Source: Bacillota bacterium
Lineage (GTDB): Bacteria; Bacillota; UBA994
Length of the DNA: 64,000 bases
NCBI GenBank assembly: GCA_018333655.1
Contig: JAGXTJ010000044.1
Span: forward strand, 123,755 to 187,754
Direction of reading: 5' to 3'
The notes below the pieces were generated by a model, which was given only the letters and a program-made list of their open reading frames with translations, was not told where the DNA came from and did no database searches. The translations under genes and the position numbers were made by a program. This document shows, one piece after another, positions 17,563-27,098 of the stretch; position 1 is the stretch's first letter, and each line of letters begins with the position of its first letter.

Positions 17563-19041
17563 ATGGCTCAGTTTGATTTACTAAAAGACATCGCGGAAAG
17601 AACTGGCGGAGACATCTATCTTGGGATCGTAGGCCCTGTGCGTACCGGCAAATCCACGTTCATAAAGCGGTTCATGGAGCTTGTGGTGCTCCCTAACATA
17701 GATGACGAGAATGTTAGGGATAGAACTAGGGATGAGCTGCCGCAGAGTGGGGCAGGGCGCACTATCATGACTGTGGAGCCTAAGTTCATTCCTGACGAGG
17801 CGGTCGAACTGGCGCTTAAGCCTGGGCTATCCGCCAGAATACGCTTGGTGGACTGCGTGGGCTACACCGTTAAGGGCGCCCGTGGCTATGCTGACGAAAA
17901 CGGTCCGCGCATGGTCCAGACGCCGTGGCACGACGAACCAATCACCTTCGAAAGTGCGGCTGAAATAGGCACGCAGAAAGTCATTGAAGAACACTCTACG
18001 GTGGGCATTGTAATTACTGCTGACGGTTCCTTCTCTGACATTGCGCGGGAGGAATTCGTAGCGGCGGAAGAACGAGTTGTAGCCGAACTAAGGCGAATTG
18101 GCAAGCCCTTCTTGGTCATCCTCAACTCAAGTCGACCCACCGAACCAGAGACCGTCGAGCTGAGAAATGAGCTAGAAAAAAGGCTCAACGTCACTGTCTT
18201 GGCCCTCAATTGCGCTAAAATGACCGAGGAGGACATCTCGACAGTCCTTAAAGAGTCGCTGTATGAGTTCCCCGTAAAAGAGGTCAACATCAATCTCCCC
18301 ACATGGGTAGAAGTATTAGACAAGAAACACTACCTACGCGTACAACTAGAGGGTGCCGTAAATGACGGTGTCAAAACTGTAACAAAGCTAAGAGATATAG
18401 ACCGCCTTATCGAGGAGCTTTACACCTGTGATGCGGTGTTAGAGGTGGTCTTGCAGGACATCGACCTAGCACAGGGAGCTGCCAAGATTGAACTTACCAC
18501 ACCGGAGCACCTTTACTACGATGCCCTGACAGAGGCGGCTGGTGAAGATGTACGAGGTCAAGACACTATACTTAGGCTCGTAAAGACCCTATCCGTGAGC
18601 AGACATGAATACGAGAGAATCCGCCATGCCTACAGGGATTCGCGCCTGGCCGGCTATGGGATTTCGCCACCAAGCTTAGAAGAAATGGCGCTCGATCAGC
18701 CTGAGATTATTCGGCAGGGAAATCGTTTTGGTGTTCGTCTGCGTGCTACTGCGCCCTCCTTCCATATAATCCGTGTCGATGTCGAAAGCGAGATTGCCCC
18801 TATTGTGGGTACGGAAAAACAGAGTGAAGACCTCATTAGATACCTGGTGGACGAATTTGAAGCGAATCCGGAAAAGTTGTGGGAGGCCAATATCTTCGGC
18901 AAATCCTTGCAACACCTTGTGCGTGAGGGCATCCAAAACAAGCTGTTGACCATGCCTGACGACGCCCAAGGGAAGCTCAGGGAATGCCTACGACGCATCG
19001 TCAATGAAGGTAGCGGCGGGCTGATCGCGATTATTCTCTAG
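17563..19041 (+). CDS. spoIVA: Stage IV sporulation protein A
   Basis: SpoIVA is the ATP-hydrolysing scaffold protein that polymerises around the forespore as the base of the spore coat. Starting at ATG 17563 the product is exactly 492 residues, the B. subtilis length, and begins AQFDLLKDIAERTGGDIYLG. Walker A is GPVRTGKST, followed by TVEPKFIPDEAVEL and LVDCVGYTVKGARGY. The C-terminal polymerisation region ends in the invariant EGSGGLIAIIL. GGGAGGGGA lies about 10 nt upstream; the in-frame GTG at 17494 only adds a non-family extension. I expected a sigma-E promoter in the 120 nt upstream but could not see a convincing one. Confidence 0.97.
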   Translation: MAQFDLLKDIAERTGGDIYLGIVGPVRTGKSTFIKRFMELVVLPNIDDENVRDRTRDELPQSGAGRTIMTVEPKFIPDEAVELALKPGLSARIRLVDCVGYTVKGARGYADENGPRMVQTPWHDEPITFESAAEIGTQKVIEEHSTVGIVITADGSFSDIAREEFVAAEERVVAELRRIGKPFLVILNSSRPTEPETVELRNELEKRLNVTVLALNCAKMTEEDISTVLKESLYEFPVKEVNINLPTWVEVLDKKHYLRVQLEGAVNDGVKTVTKLRDIDRLIEELYTCDAVLEVVLQDIDLAQGAAKIELTTPEHLYYDALTEAAGEDVRGQDTILRLVKTLSVSRHEYERIRHAYRDSRLAGYGISPPSLEEMALDQPEIIRQGNRFGVRLRATAPSFHIIRVDVESEIAPIVGTEKQSEDLIRYLVDEFEANPEKLWEANIFGKSLQHLVREGIQNKLLTMPDDAQGKLRECLRRIVNEGSGGLIAIIL

Positions 19042-19086
19042 TTCACTTGCCAACTGCGGGTCGCTTGAGCTATAATAAGCAAGCGA

Positions 19087-19164
19087 CGGGCTGTAGCGCA
19101 GTTTGGCTAGCGCGCTTGCTTGGGGTGCAAGAGGTCGCAGGTTCAAGTCCTGTCAGCCCGACCA
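19087..19164 (+). tRNA. tRNA-Pro (anticodon GGG)
   Basis: Full cloverleaf: acceptor CGGGCTG with CAGCCCG, D arm with GCGCAG..AGCGC, anticodon stem CTTGC/GCAAG around loop TTGGGGT (anticodon GGG), T arm GCAGG-TTCAAGT-CCTGT, discriminator A and encoded CCA. A second proline tRNA (TGG) is in the cluster at 30.3 kb. Confidence 0.95.
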
Positions 19165-19287
19165 TTTTTTCTCCCGTGAACCGCTGATATCTTTCAGCGG
19201 TTTTATGTTGTTGTTTCTGCCATACTTGATTTGTGCACGTAGTCGTATACAATAAGAGAGAGCAAACGATGCAGGGAGGGATTTTCC

Positions 19288-20550
19288 ATGGAACATAGGG
19301 ATGCTGAGTTAGTGGCGGAACAAATCATTGATAAGTACGAGAAATACTTAAATCCTGGTTTATCGCGCCTTTTCCGTTACATGGGATTGGCTACTGTGGA
19401 ATGGGAAGCTAAGGGCTCTGTAGTTACCGATATTAAGGGCGATCGATACCTCGATTTACTCGGCGGATACGGTATGTATGGAGCCGGTCATTCTCATCCT
19501 AAGATTGTTCAAGCTGTCAAGGATCAACTAGATCGTATGAGTATGTCGACGAAAATACTGTTAAATAAACCAATGGCCGATTTAGCTGAGCTACTAGCAC
19601 AAGTGACCCCAGGTGATCTCCAGTATTCGTTTTTTGGCAACAGCGGGGCAGAAGCGGTCGAAGCGGCGCTTAAACTCGCTAAACTGGCCACGAAAAAACA
19701 AGGCATAATTTCAACCATAGGTGCCTTCCACGGCAAGACTCTTGGCGCACTGAGTGCAACTGGGCGTGAGGTTTTTCGGCAGCCCTTTTTACCCTTGCTT
19801 CCTGGTTTCAAGCATGTACCATATGGCGATGCCCAAGCTGTGCGGGAGGCGATCGATGAACATACCGCGGCGGTTATAGTCGAGCCTATACAGGGCGAGG
19901 GCGGAGTAATTGTGCCGCCACAGGGTTACCTTAGGGAGCTTCGAGAGATTTGCGATGCGGCCAAGGTGCTACTTATTGTCGATGAAGTTCAGACAGGCAT
20001 GGGACGTACGGGCAAGCTTTTTGCGGTAGAGCACGAGGGCGTGGTGCCCGACATTATCTGCTTGGCCAAAGCGCTTGGAGGTGGGATTATGCCCATTGGC
20101 GCCATTGTGGCCAGGCCGCACCTTTGGGATGGTATGATTGAGGCGCCCTTCCTGCATACAACTACCTTTGGCGGCAACCCACTGGCGTGTGCAGCGGCCA
20201 TAGCGGCCATTCAGGTAACGCTTGAAGAAGACCTCCCCGCGCGAGCAGCAACTATGGGTGATCGCTTCCTAGTTGCCCTAGAGGCCGCCAAAGAGAAGTA
20301 CCCAGACATTATTGCCGATGTACGCGGTAGAGGGCTAATTATCGGTATCGAGTTCACTGATGCGGGCTATGCTGGCTTTGCCATTTCGGAGCTTGTAAAC
20401 AACAAGATCTTAGCGGCATACACACTAAATAATCCTAAGGTCATTCGCGTTGAGCCCCCACTCGTGATCACTGCAGAAGAAGTGGACTTGGCGCTTGCTG
20501 TCTGGGAGAAAATCTTTGCTGCAGCAGCAGAGATGAAAGACGATATTTAG
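19288..20550 (+). CDS. Class III aminotransferase, putrescine aminotransferase type
   Basis: Pyridoxal-phosphate aminotransferase of 420 residues. It follows the putrescine aminotransferase (YgjG/PatA) branch closely: GDLQYSFFGNSGAEAVEAAL, GAFHGKTLGALSATG, EPIQGEGGVI, the DEVQTGMGRTG block and the PLP lysine in CLAKALGGGIMPIGA. The end LNNPKVIRVEPPLVIT also fits. It would convert putrescine plus 2-oxoglutarate to 4-aminobutanal plus glutamate, but ornithine or other diamines are possible. GGAGGG lies 9 nt before ATG 19288. It is followed after 11 nt by an SRPBCC gene. Confidence 0.85.
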   Translation: MEHRDAELVAEQIIDKYEKYLNPGLSRLFRYMGLATVEWEAKGSVVTDIKGDRYLDLLGGYGMYGAGHSHPKIVQAVKDQLDRMSMSTKILLNKPMADLAELLAQVTPGDLQYSFFGNSGAEAVEAALKLAKLATKKQGIISTIGAFHGKTLGALSATGREVFRQPFLPLLPGFKHVPYGDAQAVREAIDEHTAAVIVEPIQGEGGVIVPPQGYLRELREICDAAKVLLIVDEVQTGMGRTGKLFAVEHEGVVPDIICLAKALGGGIMPIGAIVARPHLWDGMIEAPFLHTTTFGGNPLACAAAIAAIQVTLEEDLPARAATMGDRFLVALEAAKEKYPDIIADVRGRGLIIGIEFTDAGYAGFAISELVNNKILAAYTLNNPKVIRVEPPLVITAEEVDLALAVWEKIFAAAAEMKDDI

Positions 20551-20561
20551 GAGGTAGGGAT

Positions 20562-20999
20562 ATGCCATTTATTGAAGTCTCGACTGTTGTGGCGGGCGAT
20601 ATCTCCGGCATTTGGGAGATAGTCTCTGACATGGAGGGGTATCCTAAATTCATGCCCAATCTGCAGAGCGTTACTATCGAAGAGCGCGGTGAAAATAGTA
20701 CTGTAAGTAGCTGGGTAAGTAATGTCGATGGGCGCGTGATTAGGTGGCGTGAGCGTGATGTGTTTTTTCCGGCTGAATATAGGATCGCCTACAATCAAAT
20801 TAGCGGAGATCTCAAGAAGTTCGAGGGCCAGTGGCTTCTAGAGGAAGTTACGGAGGGCGTAAAAATAGTGCTCACGGTGGACTTCGAATTTGGCATCCCC
20901 ATGGTGGCCACACTACTTAACCCTTTGCTAAAAAAGAAAGTTCGCGAGAACAGTGAGGGCATGCTCGCGGCGATCAAAGGGCTCTGCGAAGGCAAGTAG
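20562..20999 (+). CDS. SRPBCC/START-like (polyketide cyclase-type) protein
   Basis: Small 145-residue protein of the SRPBCC (coenzyme Q-binding/polyketide cyclase) fold: an opening strand PFIEVSTVVAGDISGIWEIVSDMEG, the WRERDVFFPAEYRIAY region and a C-terminal long helix with NPLLKKKVRENSEGMLAAIK. Such proteins bind hydrophobic ligands; the ligand here is unknown. GGAGGTAGGG precedes ATG 20562. It sits between an aminotransferase and an M42 peptidase and may be cotranscribed with the former. Confidence 0.75.
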   Translation: MPFIEVSTVVAGDISGIWEIVSDMEGYPKFMPNLQSVTIEERGENSTVSSWVSNVDGRVIRWRERDVFFPAEYRIAYNQISGDLKKFEGQWLLEEVTEGVKIVLTVDFEFGIPMVATLLNPLLKKKVRENSEGMLAAIKGLCEGK

Positions 21000-21053
21000 G
21001 AAGTAGCGTTCCAGAGAGGCATGTACGACAAGATTTGACAGGAGGCAACCATA

Positions 21054-22124
21054 ATGGACCAAACCCTTAAACTACTTAAAGAGATAACTGACGCCCCCGG
21101 AGTGCCTGGCTTTGAACACGAAGTTCGCAAAGTAATTCGATCCTACATGGATGGGCAAGCAGAAATCACCACCGATCGCATCGGAAGCATCATCTGCAAA
21201 AAGGTGGGGAACACTGAGGGCCCCCGCATCATGATTGCCGGACACATGGATGAAGTCGGCTTCATGGTCAGCAAGGTCACCAAGGAAGGTTTCGTCAAAT
21301 TTCAAACTTTAGGCGGCTGGTGGAGCCAAGTCATGCTCGGACAAAAAGTAACTATCAAGACCAGAAAAGGGGATATTACAGGCATACTAGGGTCTAAACC
21401 CCCTCATATTCTCACGCCTGAAGAGCGCAGTAAGGTCGTTAATATTGACGATATGTTTATTGACGTCTGTGCAGCCGATGAGACTGAGGCCAAGGAGGTC
21501 TTTGGTATTCGCCCCGGGGACCCCATTGTACCAGACGCAACTTTTACGGTCATGAAGAATGAAAAGTTTCTCATGGCTAAAGCATGGGATGACCGGCTAG
21601 GGTGCGCACTGTTCATCGAAGTCATTAAAGCGCTGCAGAACGTAGAGCACGCCAACACAGTCTTTGGCGTAGGTACGGTACAGGAAGAGGTCGGTTTGCG
21701 CGGTGCAACGACTAGCTCTTTTGTAGTTAATCCTGACATAGGTTTTGCCCTCGAAGTAGGCATTGCCGGAGATACGCCAGGTGCCGAGAAAATGACCGAG
21801 AAGCTTGGCAAGGGCCCAGCGCTGCTCATGTACGATGCCTCGATGATACCACATGTTAAGCTGCGTGATTTTGTCATTGATGTCGCTGCGGAAGTAGGTA
21901 TTCCACTGCAGTTTGACGTTATGCCTGGTGGCGGTACTGACGCGGGACGCATCCATGTGACCGGACGCGGGGTTCCTAGCCTTGTTATTGCCGTGCCTAC
22001 GCGCTACATTCATAGTCACTACGGGATCATCCACCGGGATGATTATGAGCACGCAGTGAAACTAGTAGTCGAACTAGTGAAGAGGCTCGACAACGACAAA
22101 GTAGCCGAATTGAACGCAGATTAG
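21054..22124 (+). CDS. M42 family metallo-aminopeptidase
   Basis: Di-metal aminopeptidase of the M42 (glutamyl aminopeptidase/TET/FrvX) family, normally large tetrahedral dodecamers that degrade short peptides. Metal ligands and catalytic residues are visible: AGHMDEVG (His and Asp), AWDDRLGC (bridging Asp), VQEEVGLRG (catalytic Glu and ligand Glu), ALEVG (ligand) and RYIHSH (last His). GGAGG precedes ATG 21054 by 8 nt. It is the most distant of four M42 genes in the window; the other three are tandem at 38-41 kb. A terminator follows. Confidence 0.93.
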   Translation: MDQTLKLLKEITDAPGVPGFEHEVRKVIRSYMDGQAEITTDRIGSIICKKVGNTEGPRIMIAGHMDEVGFMVSKVTKEGFVKFQTLGGWWSQVMLGQKVTIKTRKGDITGILGSKPPHILTPEERSKVVNIDDMFIDVCAADETEAKEVFGIRPGDPIVPDATFTVMKNEKFLMAKAWDDRLGCALFIEVIKALQNVEHANTVFGVGTVQEEVGLRGATTSSFVVNPDIGFALEVGIAGDTPGAEKMTEKLGKGPALLMYDASMIPHVKLRDFVIDVAAEVGIPLQFDVMPGGGTDAGRIHVTGRGVPSLVIAVPTRYIHSHYGIIHRDDYEHAVKLVVELVKRLDNDKVAELNAD

Positions 22125-22154
22125 CCTGCCGTTTCGGGGAGTAAATGTTTTGCC

Positions 22155-22187
22155 AAGAGCCATATTGCATGTGGCTCTTTTCATTTT
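22155..22187 (+). terminator. Terminator after M42 gene
   Basis: An 8-bp stem (AAGAGCCA 22155-22162 with TGGCTCTT 22172-22179) is followed by TTTTCATTTT. Confidence 0.78.
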
Positions 22188-22213
22188 CCCAAGAGGCTTA
22201 GCGTAAACAATGG

Positions 22214-22642
22214 TTGACTTGGCATTTTTGCGGTGTCAGTGCCTTTGTCATTTCGTGGGTCTTTGTCGGCCTGCTTATCTACGAGCTTTCCGTCTTGGGC
22301 CTAGGCGGGGGCAATTACGCCCTAGGGGAGGGCAGGATAGAGTCTGTACTGCTTACTGCAGGCCTAGCGGCCATTGTCGTGGGTGCCCTAGTAGGTATCG
22401 TCCCGGGCTGTGGACCACAAATCATCTTCGTTACTCTTTACGCCCAAGGCTTAGTCCCATTTGCGGCACTACTGGCCAATGCGATTTCTCAAGATGGAGA
22501 CGCACTCTTCCCGCTGCTCGCCCTTGACCGGCGTTCTGCTCTGTCGGCAACACTAATTACTGCAGGGGTCGCTCTTCTCGTAGGCTTCATGGTTTACTGG
22601 CTGGAGCTATACACGCCAATCGGGCGTTTACTTAATATTTAA
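22214..22642 (+). pseudogene. C-terminal remnant of a 10-TM manganese/heavy-metal exporter
   Basis: The 142-residue frame matches, from memory, the last third of the putative manganese exporters of the ArsP_2 (10-TM heavy metal exporter) type: ALVGIVPGCGPQIIFVTLYAQ, then PFAALLANAISQDGDALFPLLALDRRSAL. About four hydrophobic segments remain. Full-length members are roughly 350-400 residues, and there is no room upstream: a terminator ends at 22187 and no frame continues the protein. The frame opens at a TTG with no ribosome binding site. It is most likely a deletion remnant, though a short functional protein cannot be excluded. Confidence 0.55.
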
Positions 22643-22654
22643 CGCGCGGTAGTG

Positions 22655-22683
22655 TTGACAGCCCCTGTACTTGATGCTATAGT
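22655..22683 (+). promoter_or_regulatory. Sigma-A promoter of the iron ABC operon
   Basis: A perfect -35 TTGACA at 22655-22660, a 17-bp spacer and -10 TATAGT at 22678-22683. The Fur box starts at the next base. Confidence 0.85.
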
Positions 22684-22702
22684 GTTAATGACAATCATTA
22701 TC
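22684..22702 (+). promoter_or_regulatory. Fur box
   Basis: GTTAATGACAATCATTATC matches the 19-bp Fur consensus GATAATGATAATCATTATC at 17 positions and covers the expected transcription start. It implies repression of the downstream ferric iron transporter when iron is plentiful. Confidence 0.88.
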
Positions 22703-22734
22703 AATACGATAATGAACAAATTAGGAGGGTTCGC

Positions 22735-23763
22735 ATGAACAAGAAGGTTCTCTACATCGGGCTGGCAGTGCTGCTGCTAATCGTTTCTTTTGTGAGCGGA
22801 ACGATGCTAAATCGCGGTGCTGTGACTGCAGGCCAACAGGTCATCAATATTTACACTTCTCGTCACTATGGCGTTGAATCTGTATTTAATGAGTTCACTA
22901 AGCAGACTGGTATCGAAATTAGATTTACCACTGGCTCAGATGCCGCCTTGCGGCAACGTCTTCAAGCGGAAGGCAAGCATACCCTCGCCGACATGTACAT
23001 CGCCGTAGATGCTGGCAATTTGTGGCTAGCTGCGCAAGATGGCCTTTTGGCAGAAGTCACTAGCCAGGCCCTGCAAGCTAATATTCCTGCCCATCTGCGC
23101 GACGAGGGCAACCGCTGGTTCGGTCTTACCAAGCGCGTACGCACCATTATGTACCACCCTGACCGGGTTACCCCCGCAGAACTTTCGACTTACGAGGCTC
23201 TCACTGACCCCAAGTGGAAAGGTCGTCTCGTCATGAGGCCTTCAACTCACTCTTACACTCAATCATTGGTTTCGAGCCTTATAGCGGCGCATGGTCCTGC
23301 CCAAGCAGAGGAAATTGTGCGCGGCTGGGTAGCTAATGAACCTACGCTCATCGATAGCGATACACGTATTCTCGAGGCACTGGCGGCTGGGCAAGGGGAT
23401 GTTGCTCTTGCCAACCACTACTACTTGGGTCGTCTACTCGAGGGCAATCCTAACTTCCCCATTAGAGTTTTCTGGGCCAATCAAGATGACCGCGGAGCGC
23501 ATGCCAATATCAGCGGCGCTGGCATTACCGCCCATGCCCGTAATCGCGACAATGCTCTTAAACTACTCGAATGGTTAAGTTCCCCCGCAGGACAAAAACT
23601 GTTTGCTGATTCTAACCACGAGTTCCCTGCCAACCCCGAAGTAGCTCCCCATGCGATTATCGCTGCCTTTGGCGAGTTTAAGACAGACCCCCTCAACATG
23701 GGTGAGTTTGGCCGTTTGCAGAAGGACGCTGTTGAGCTCCTAAATCGGGCAGGATACAGATAA
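22735..23763 (+). CDS. Ferric iron ABC transporter, substrate-binding protein
   Basis: Extracytoplasmic iron-binding protein of the FbpA/FutA/IdiA type. An N-terminal signal or anchor helix (about residues 5-22) has no lipobox cysteine, so it is either secreted or membrane anchored by this helix. The mature part begins with the family sequence INIYTSRHYGVESVFNEFTKQTGI, then SDAALRQRLQAEG, and ends with the hinge/iron-site region ALANHYYLGRL in which paired tyrosines are the usual iron ligands. GGAGGG lies 8 nt before ATG 22735. It is the first gene of a three-gene operon behind a Fur-controlled promoter. Confidence 0.93.
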   Translation: MNKKVLYIGLAVLLLIVSFVSGTMLNRGAVTAGQQVINIYTSRHYGVESVFNEFTKQTGIEIRFTTGSDAALRQRLQAEGKHTLADMYIAVDAGNLWLAAQDGLLAEVTSQALQANIPAHLRDEGNRWFGLTKRVRTIMYHPDRVTPAELSTYEALTDPKWKGRLVMRPSTHSYTQSLVSSLIAAHGPAQAEEIVRGWVANEPTLIDSDTRILEALAAGQGDVALANHYYLGRLLEGNPNFPIRVFWANQDDRGAHANISGAGITAHARNRDNALKLLEWLSSPAGQKLFADSNHEFPANPEVAPHAIIAAFGEFKTDPLNMGEFGRLQKDAVELLNRAGYR

Positions 23764-23778
23764 GATAGGATCTGACGT

Positions 23779-25479
23779 ATGAATACACAAGGGCATCCGC
23801 CGTCCGTTAACCAGGGTAAAAGGCCTAGCCGCCTTTTACCTCTGGTTTTATATGTTACTATAGCACTTGTCGTTCTGCCGGTATTAGTCGTGGCTTCATC
23901 CCTACTTCATCCTTCGTTAGCGGTTTGGACTCATCTCGGACAGACTATTCTACCTTTGCTCCTGCAAAATACAGCTGTCCTCTTGGTAGGAGTGTCTCTG
24001 GGAACTTTGGTGCTGGGCACTAGTCTGGCATGGCTCATTACGGCCTATGACTTTCCAGGCAGGGATAAATTCCGTTGGCTCTTGGTTCTGCCCATGGCTA
24101 TACCCGCCTATGTTATGGGCTTTATTTACATGGCGTTGTTTGATTTTGCCGGGCCCTTTCACACCTTGGTGCGTTCTGTCTGGGGGGCACAGGCGTACTT
24201 TCCCCCCATTCGCAGTGGTGGTGGGGCAATTTTGGTCATGACCCTAACTCTCTACCCCTATGTTTTCTTGCTGGCCAAGGCAGGCTTTGAGGAGCAGACG
24301 GGGTCTCATTTTGAGGCTGCTAGAGCTCTCGGGAGTAGCCGGGCAAGGGCGTTTTTCGCCTTGGCCCTACCCCTGGCACGCCCTTCGATTGCCGCTGGGG
24401 TGGCCTTGGCCGCTATGGAAGCACTCGCTGACTTTGCCACTGTACGCTACTTTAATTTTCCTACCATAGCAGATGGAATATTGCGGGTATGGCATGGACT
24501 GATGGACCTAGGGGCTGCTTCAGAGCTGGCAGGTTTACTCGCCATATTTTCGCTTTTGATGCTACTTTTTGAACAGAAAAATAGGGGCAGGACGAAGTAC
24601 TACCAGACACGGGGCAGACTGCCTGGCCTTCCAGAGACTAGGCTTGTAGGTGGGCGGGGACTGCTGGCAGCACTATTTTGCGCTTTTGTTTTATTCGCGT
24701 CCTTTGGCTTGCCGGTAGGGCAACTGCTAATGTGGGCTGGGCGTGAAATCGCCAATATTACGCCCCCTGTCATGGCCACCTACGTAGAGCTAGCCATGAA
24801 CAGCATTCTTTTGGCTACTATAGCAGCGATACTGGTGGTCTTAATAGCCTTAGTGGTCGCTAGTTTGTCTCGCCTCAAAGATAAGAAGTCGCTACAAAGC
24901 CTAGCCCGCTTGGTAACCATCGGCTATGCCATCCCTGGGGCGGTGATTGCGGTAGGCATACTTCTACCCCTATCGTTCATAGATCGGTCTATAAACGCCT
25001 TTACGAGCGCTTGGTGGGGGTTTACACCGGGGCTGCTCCTTACAGGGTCCCTGGTGGGTTTGATGTATGCCTACATCGTCCGGTTTATGGCCATAGCCTA
25101 CAGCAGTGTTGACGCCAGCCTAGAGAAAATCTCGCCCAATACAGTGCTGGCAGCACGAGCCTTGGGGGCCAATGCCCAGCGCGTCATGTTCGCGGTGCAG
25201 TTGCCGCTCATTACGCCTGGGGTGATCGCCGGGGCGGTCTTGGTGTTTGTGGATGTGATGAAAGAGCTGCCAATCACCGTGATGATGCGCCCCATGGGCT
25301 ACGACACTTTGGCGGTGTGGGTCTGGCAGATGGCATCAGAGTCTCTCTGGACCAGTACGGCGATACCAGCCCTCATCATCGTTCTCGTAGGCCTAGTACC
25401 GATAAAGTTTTTGCTTGATGCCAGCTCGTCACGCACTGAAAAACAAACGTCACAAATACTGATGAGAAAGGACCACTAA
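23779..25479 (+). CDS. Ferric iron ABC transporter, permease
   Basis: Large inner-membrane permease (566 residues, about 12 hydrophobic segments) of the FbpB/SfuB type, in which two binding-protein-dependent permease domains are joined in one chain. The coupling-loop EAA-like motifs are visible in each half: FEAARALGSSRARAFFALALPLARPSI and NTVLAARALGANAQRVMFAVQLPLITPG. It lies 15 nt after the binding protein gene and 1 nt before the ATPase gene, so the three are cotranscribed. Confidence 0.93.
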   Translation: MNTQGHPPSVNQGKRPSRLLPLVLYVTIALVVLPVLVVASSLLHPSLAVWTHLGQTILPLLLQNTAVLLVGVSLGTLVLGTSLAWLITAYDFPGRDKFRWLLVLPMAIPAYVMGFIYMALFDFAGPFHTLVRSVWGAQAYFPPIRSGGGAILVMTLTLYPYVFLLAKAGFEEQTGSHFEAARALGSSRARAFFALALPLARPSIAAGVALAAMEALADFATVRYFNFPTIADGILRVWHGLMDLGAASELAGLLAIFSLLMLLFEQKNRGRTKYYQTRGRLPGLPETRLVGGRGLLAALFCAFVLFASFGLPVGQLLMWAGREIANITPPVMATYVELAMNSILLATIAAILVVLIALVVASLSRLKDKKSLQSLARLVTIGYAIPGAVIAVGILLPLSFIDRSINAFTSAWWGFTPGLLLTGSLVGLMYAYIVRFMAIAYSSVDASLEKISPNTVLAARALGANAQRVMFAVQLPLITPGVIAGAVLVFVDVMKELPITVMMRPMGYDTLAVWVWQMASESLWTSTAIPALIIVLVGLVPIKFLLDASSSRTEKQTSQILMRKDH

Positions 25480-25480
25480 C

Positions 25481-26557
25481 ATGTCATGGCACTGTCCTTT
25501 GCCCACGCGAGACCTACTCCCTGGGTATGTTACTCTGTCGCATCTCTATAAGAAATTTGGTGAGCTCGACGCCGTCAAGGATGTAGACTTAAGTATCGCT
25601 AGGGGAGAGTTCTTTTCACTCTTGGGACCCTCTGGCTGCGGAAAGACTACGACTTTGCGGCTCCTCGCTGGTCTTGAGGAACTAGACGCGGGCGAAATCT
25701 CTATTAGTGGCGAAACCGTGGCCACTGTGCAAAGCTCCATACCACCAGAAAAGAGGGGAGTGGGGATAGTCTTTCAGGACTATGCTCTGTTTCCCCACCT
25801 TACTGTGTTCGCGAACGTGGCTTTTGGCTTGTATGGTATGAACAAAGAAATTATTAAATCGCGCGTACAGGAGATGCTCACTCTAGTCGGCCTGCAAAAC
25901 AGCGGTGGTCAGTACCCACACGAATTGTCGGGCGGGCAAAAGCAGCGCGTGGCCCTCGCCCGCACACTGGCTCCTTGTCCTAGCGTCATCTTGCTTGATG
26001 AGCCCTTTTCCAATTTAGATGCCGAACTAAGGGATGCCCTGCGTCTGGAAACCAAGGAGATTCTCCGCGCTAGTGGGAGCACGGTTATCTTGGTTACCCA
26101 TGACCAAGAAGAAGCGCTGTCTTTGTCTGACCGCGTGGGAGTGATGAATGGTGGTCATCTAGAGCAGGTAGGGACACCTTACGAGATTTATCACCAACCA
26201 GCCACTCGCTTTGTCGCCAATTTTGTCGGCAAGGCAGACTTTTTTAGAGCCACCATACGTGAGGGCCAGGTAGTCTCAAACATCGGCTCGTTTCCCCTTC
26301 TGTCCCCATATGACGCTCTAGAGGGGGAAGTGGACTTGATGGTAAGGCCAGACGATGTTACCCTGACGCCCGACCCCCTAGGCACAGGTACTATCGTGGA
26401 AGCAAGGTTTCTCGGTGGAGACGCTGTTTACCGCGTTGCGTTGCCAGAGCAAACCTACTTGCATTCCCAGCGCATGTCAGCCAACCTGCTCGATGTAGGT
26501 AGCCGAGTCCTAGTCGAGGTTAATCTTCCCCATGTGGTTATCTTCCCTCGCCGCTAA
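25481..26557 (+). CDS. Ferric iron ABC transporter, ATP-binding protein
   Basis: ATPase of 358 residues that powers the iron transporter. Walker A is GPSGCGKTT, the Q-loop region is VFQDYALFPHLTVFANVAFG, the signature is LSGGQKQR, Walker B is VILLDEPFSNLD, and the switch His is in VTHDQEEA. The C-terminal part after residue 240 forms a TOBE-like regulatory domain (DLMVRPDDVTLTP). The N-terminus has about 12 extra residues before the usual VTLSHLYKKFGELDAV start, so a later start is possible, but ATG 25481 directly follows the permease stop. Confidence 0.93.
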   Translation: MSWHCPLPTRDLLPGYVTLSHLYKKFGELDAVKDVDLSIARGEFFSLLGPSGCGKTTTLRLLAGLEELDAGEISISGETVATVQSSIPPEKRGVGIVFQDYALFPHLTVFANVAFGLYGMNKEIIKSRVQEMLTLVGLQNSGGQYPHELSGGQKQRVALARTLAPCPSVILLDEPFSNLDAELRDALRLETKEILRASGSTVILVTHDQEEALSLSDRVGVMNGGHLEQVGTPYEIYHQPATRFVANFVGKADFFRATIREGQVVSNIGSFPLLSPYDALEGEVDLMVRPDDVTLTPDPLGTGTIVEARFLGGDAVYRVALPEQTYLHSQRMSANLLDVGSRVLVEVNLPHVVIFPRR

Positions 26558-26642
26558 AATTCCTTTGTAATTGTTCCCAACAGAAAGGGAATTGCTATAC
26601 CTCATGGAGAATAGATTATGTAGGTGATGAGGAGGTGGCATT

Positions 26643-27098
26643 TTGGAACGAACCCTATGTCTCGTTAAACCCGATGGTGTACAACGGGGGTTGATGGGAG
26701 AGGTGATCTCCCGCTTTGAGCGCAAAGGATTGCAAATTGTGGGCGTGAAGATGCAGAGAATTAGCGCTGAGCTCGCGGCCAAACATTACGCGGCCCATCT
26801 AGAGAAGCCCTTTTATCCGACGTTAGTGGAGCATATCACCAGTGGGCCTGTTCTGGCTCTGGCTGTAGAAGGGCACCGTGCAGTAGAAGTTGTGCGTAGT
26901 TTAATCGGCAAAACTGACCCTGCCGCCGCCATGACGGGGACCATCAGAGGCGATTTCGGCCTCACCATGAGCCGCAATATCGTACATGCCGCCGACAGTG
27001 TGGAGGCGGCCGCCTACGAAATTGCCCTGTACTTTACCCCAGCTGAACTGCTAACCTACGATCAAGCCCTGCACAATTGGATTTTTCGTGAAGATTAA
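26643..27098 (+). CDS. ndk: Nucleoside diphosphate kinase
   Basis: Ndk equalises nucleoside triphosphate pools by transferring phosphate through an active-site histidine. The product is 151 residues with ERTLCLVKPDGVQRGLMGEV at the start, the IGKTDPAAAMTGTIRGDFG block, and RNIVHAADS holding the phospho-histidine. Start is TTG 26643 after GAGGAGG, and the product then aligns with the family from its first residues. An imperfect inverted repeat (AATTCC..GGGAATT, near 26559-26595) upstream may end the iron operon. The stop overlaps the next gene by 11 nt. Confidence 0.95.
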   Translation: MERTLCLVKPDGVQRGLMGEVISRFERKGLQIVGVKMQRISAELAAKHYAAHLEKPFYPTLVEHITSGPVLALAVEGHRAVEVVRSLIGKTDPAAAMTGTIRGDFGLTMSRNIVHAADSVEAAAYEIALYFTPAELLTYDQALHNWIFRED

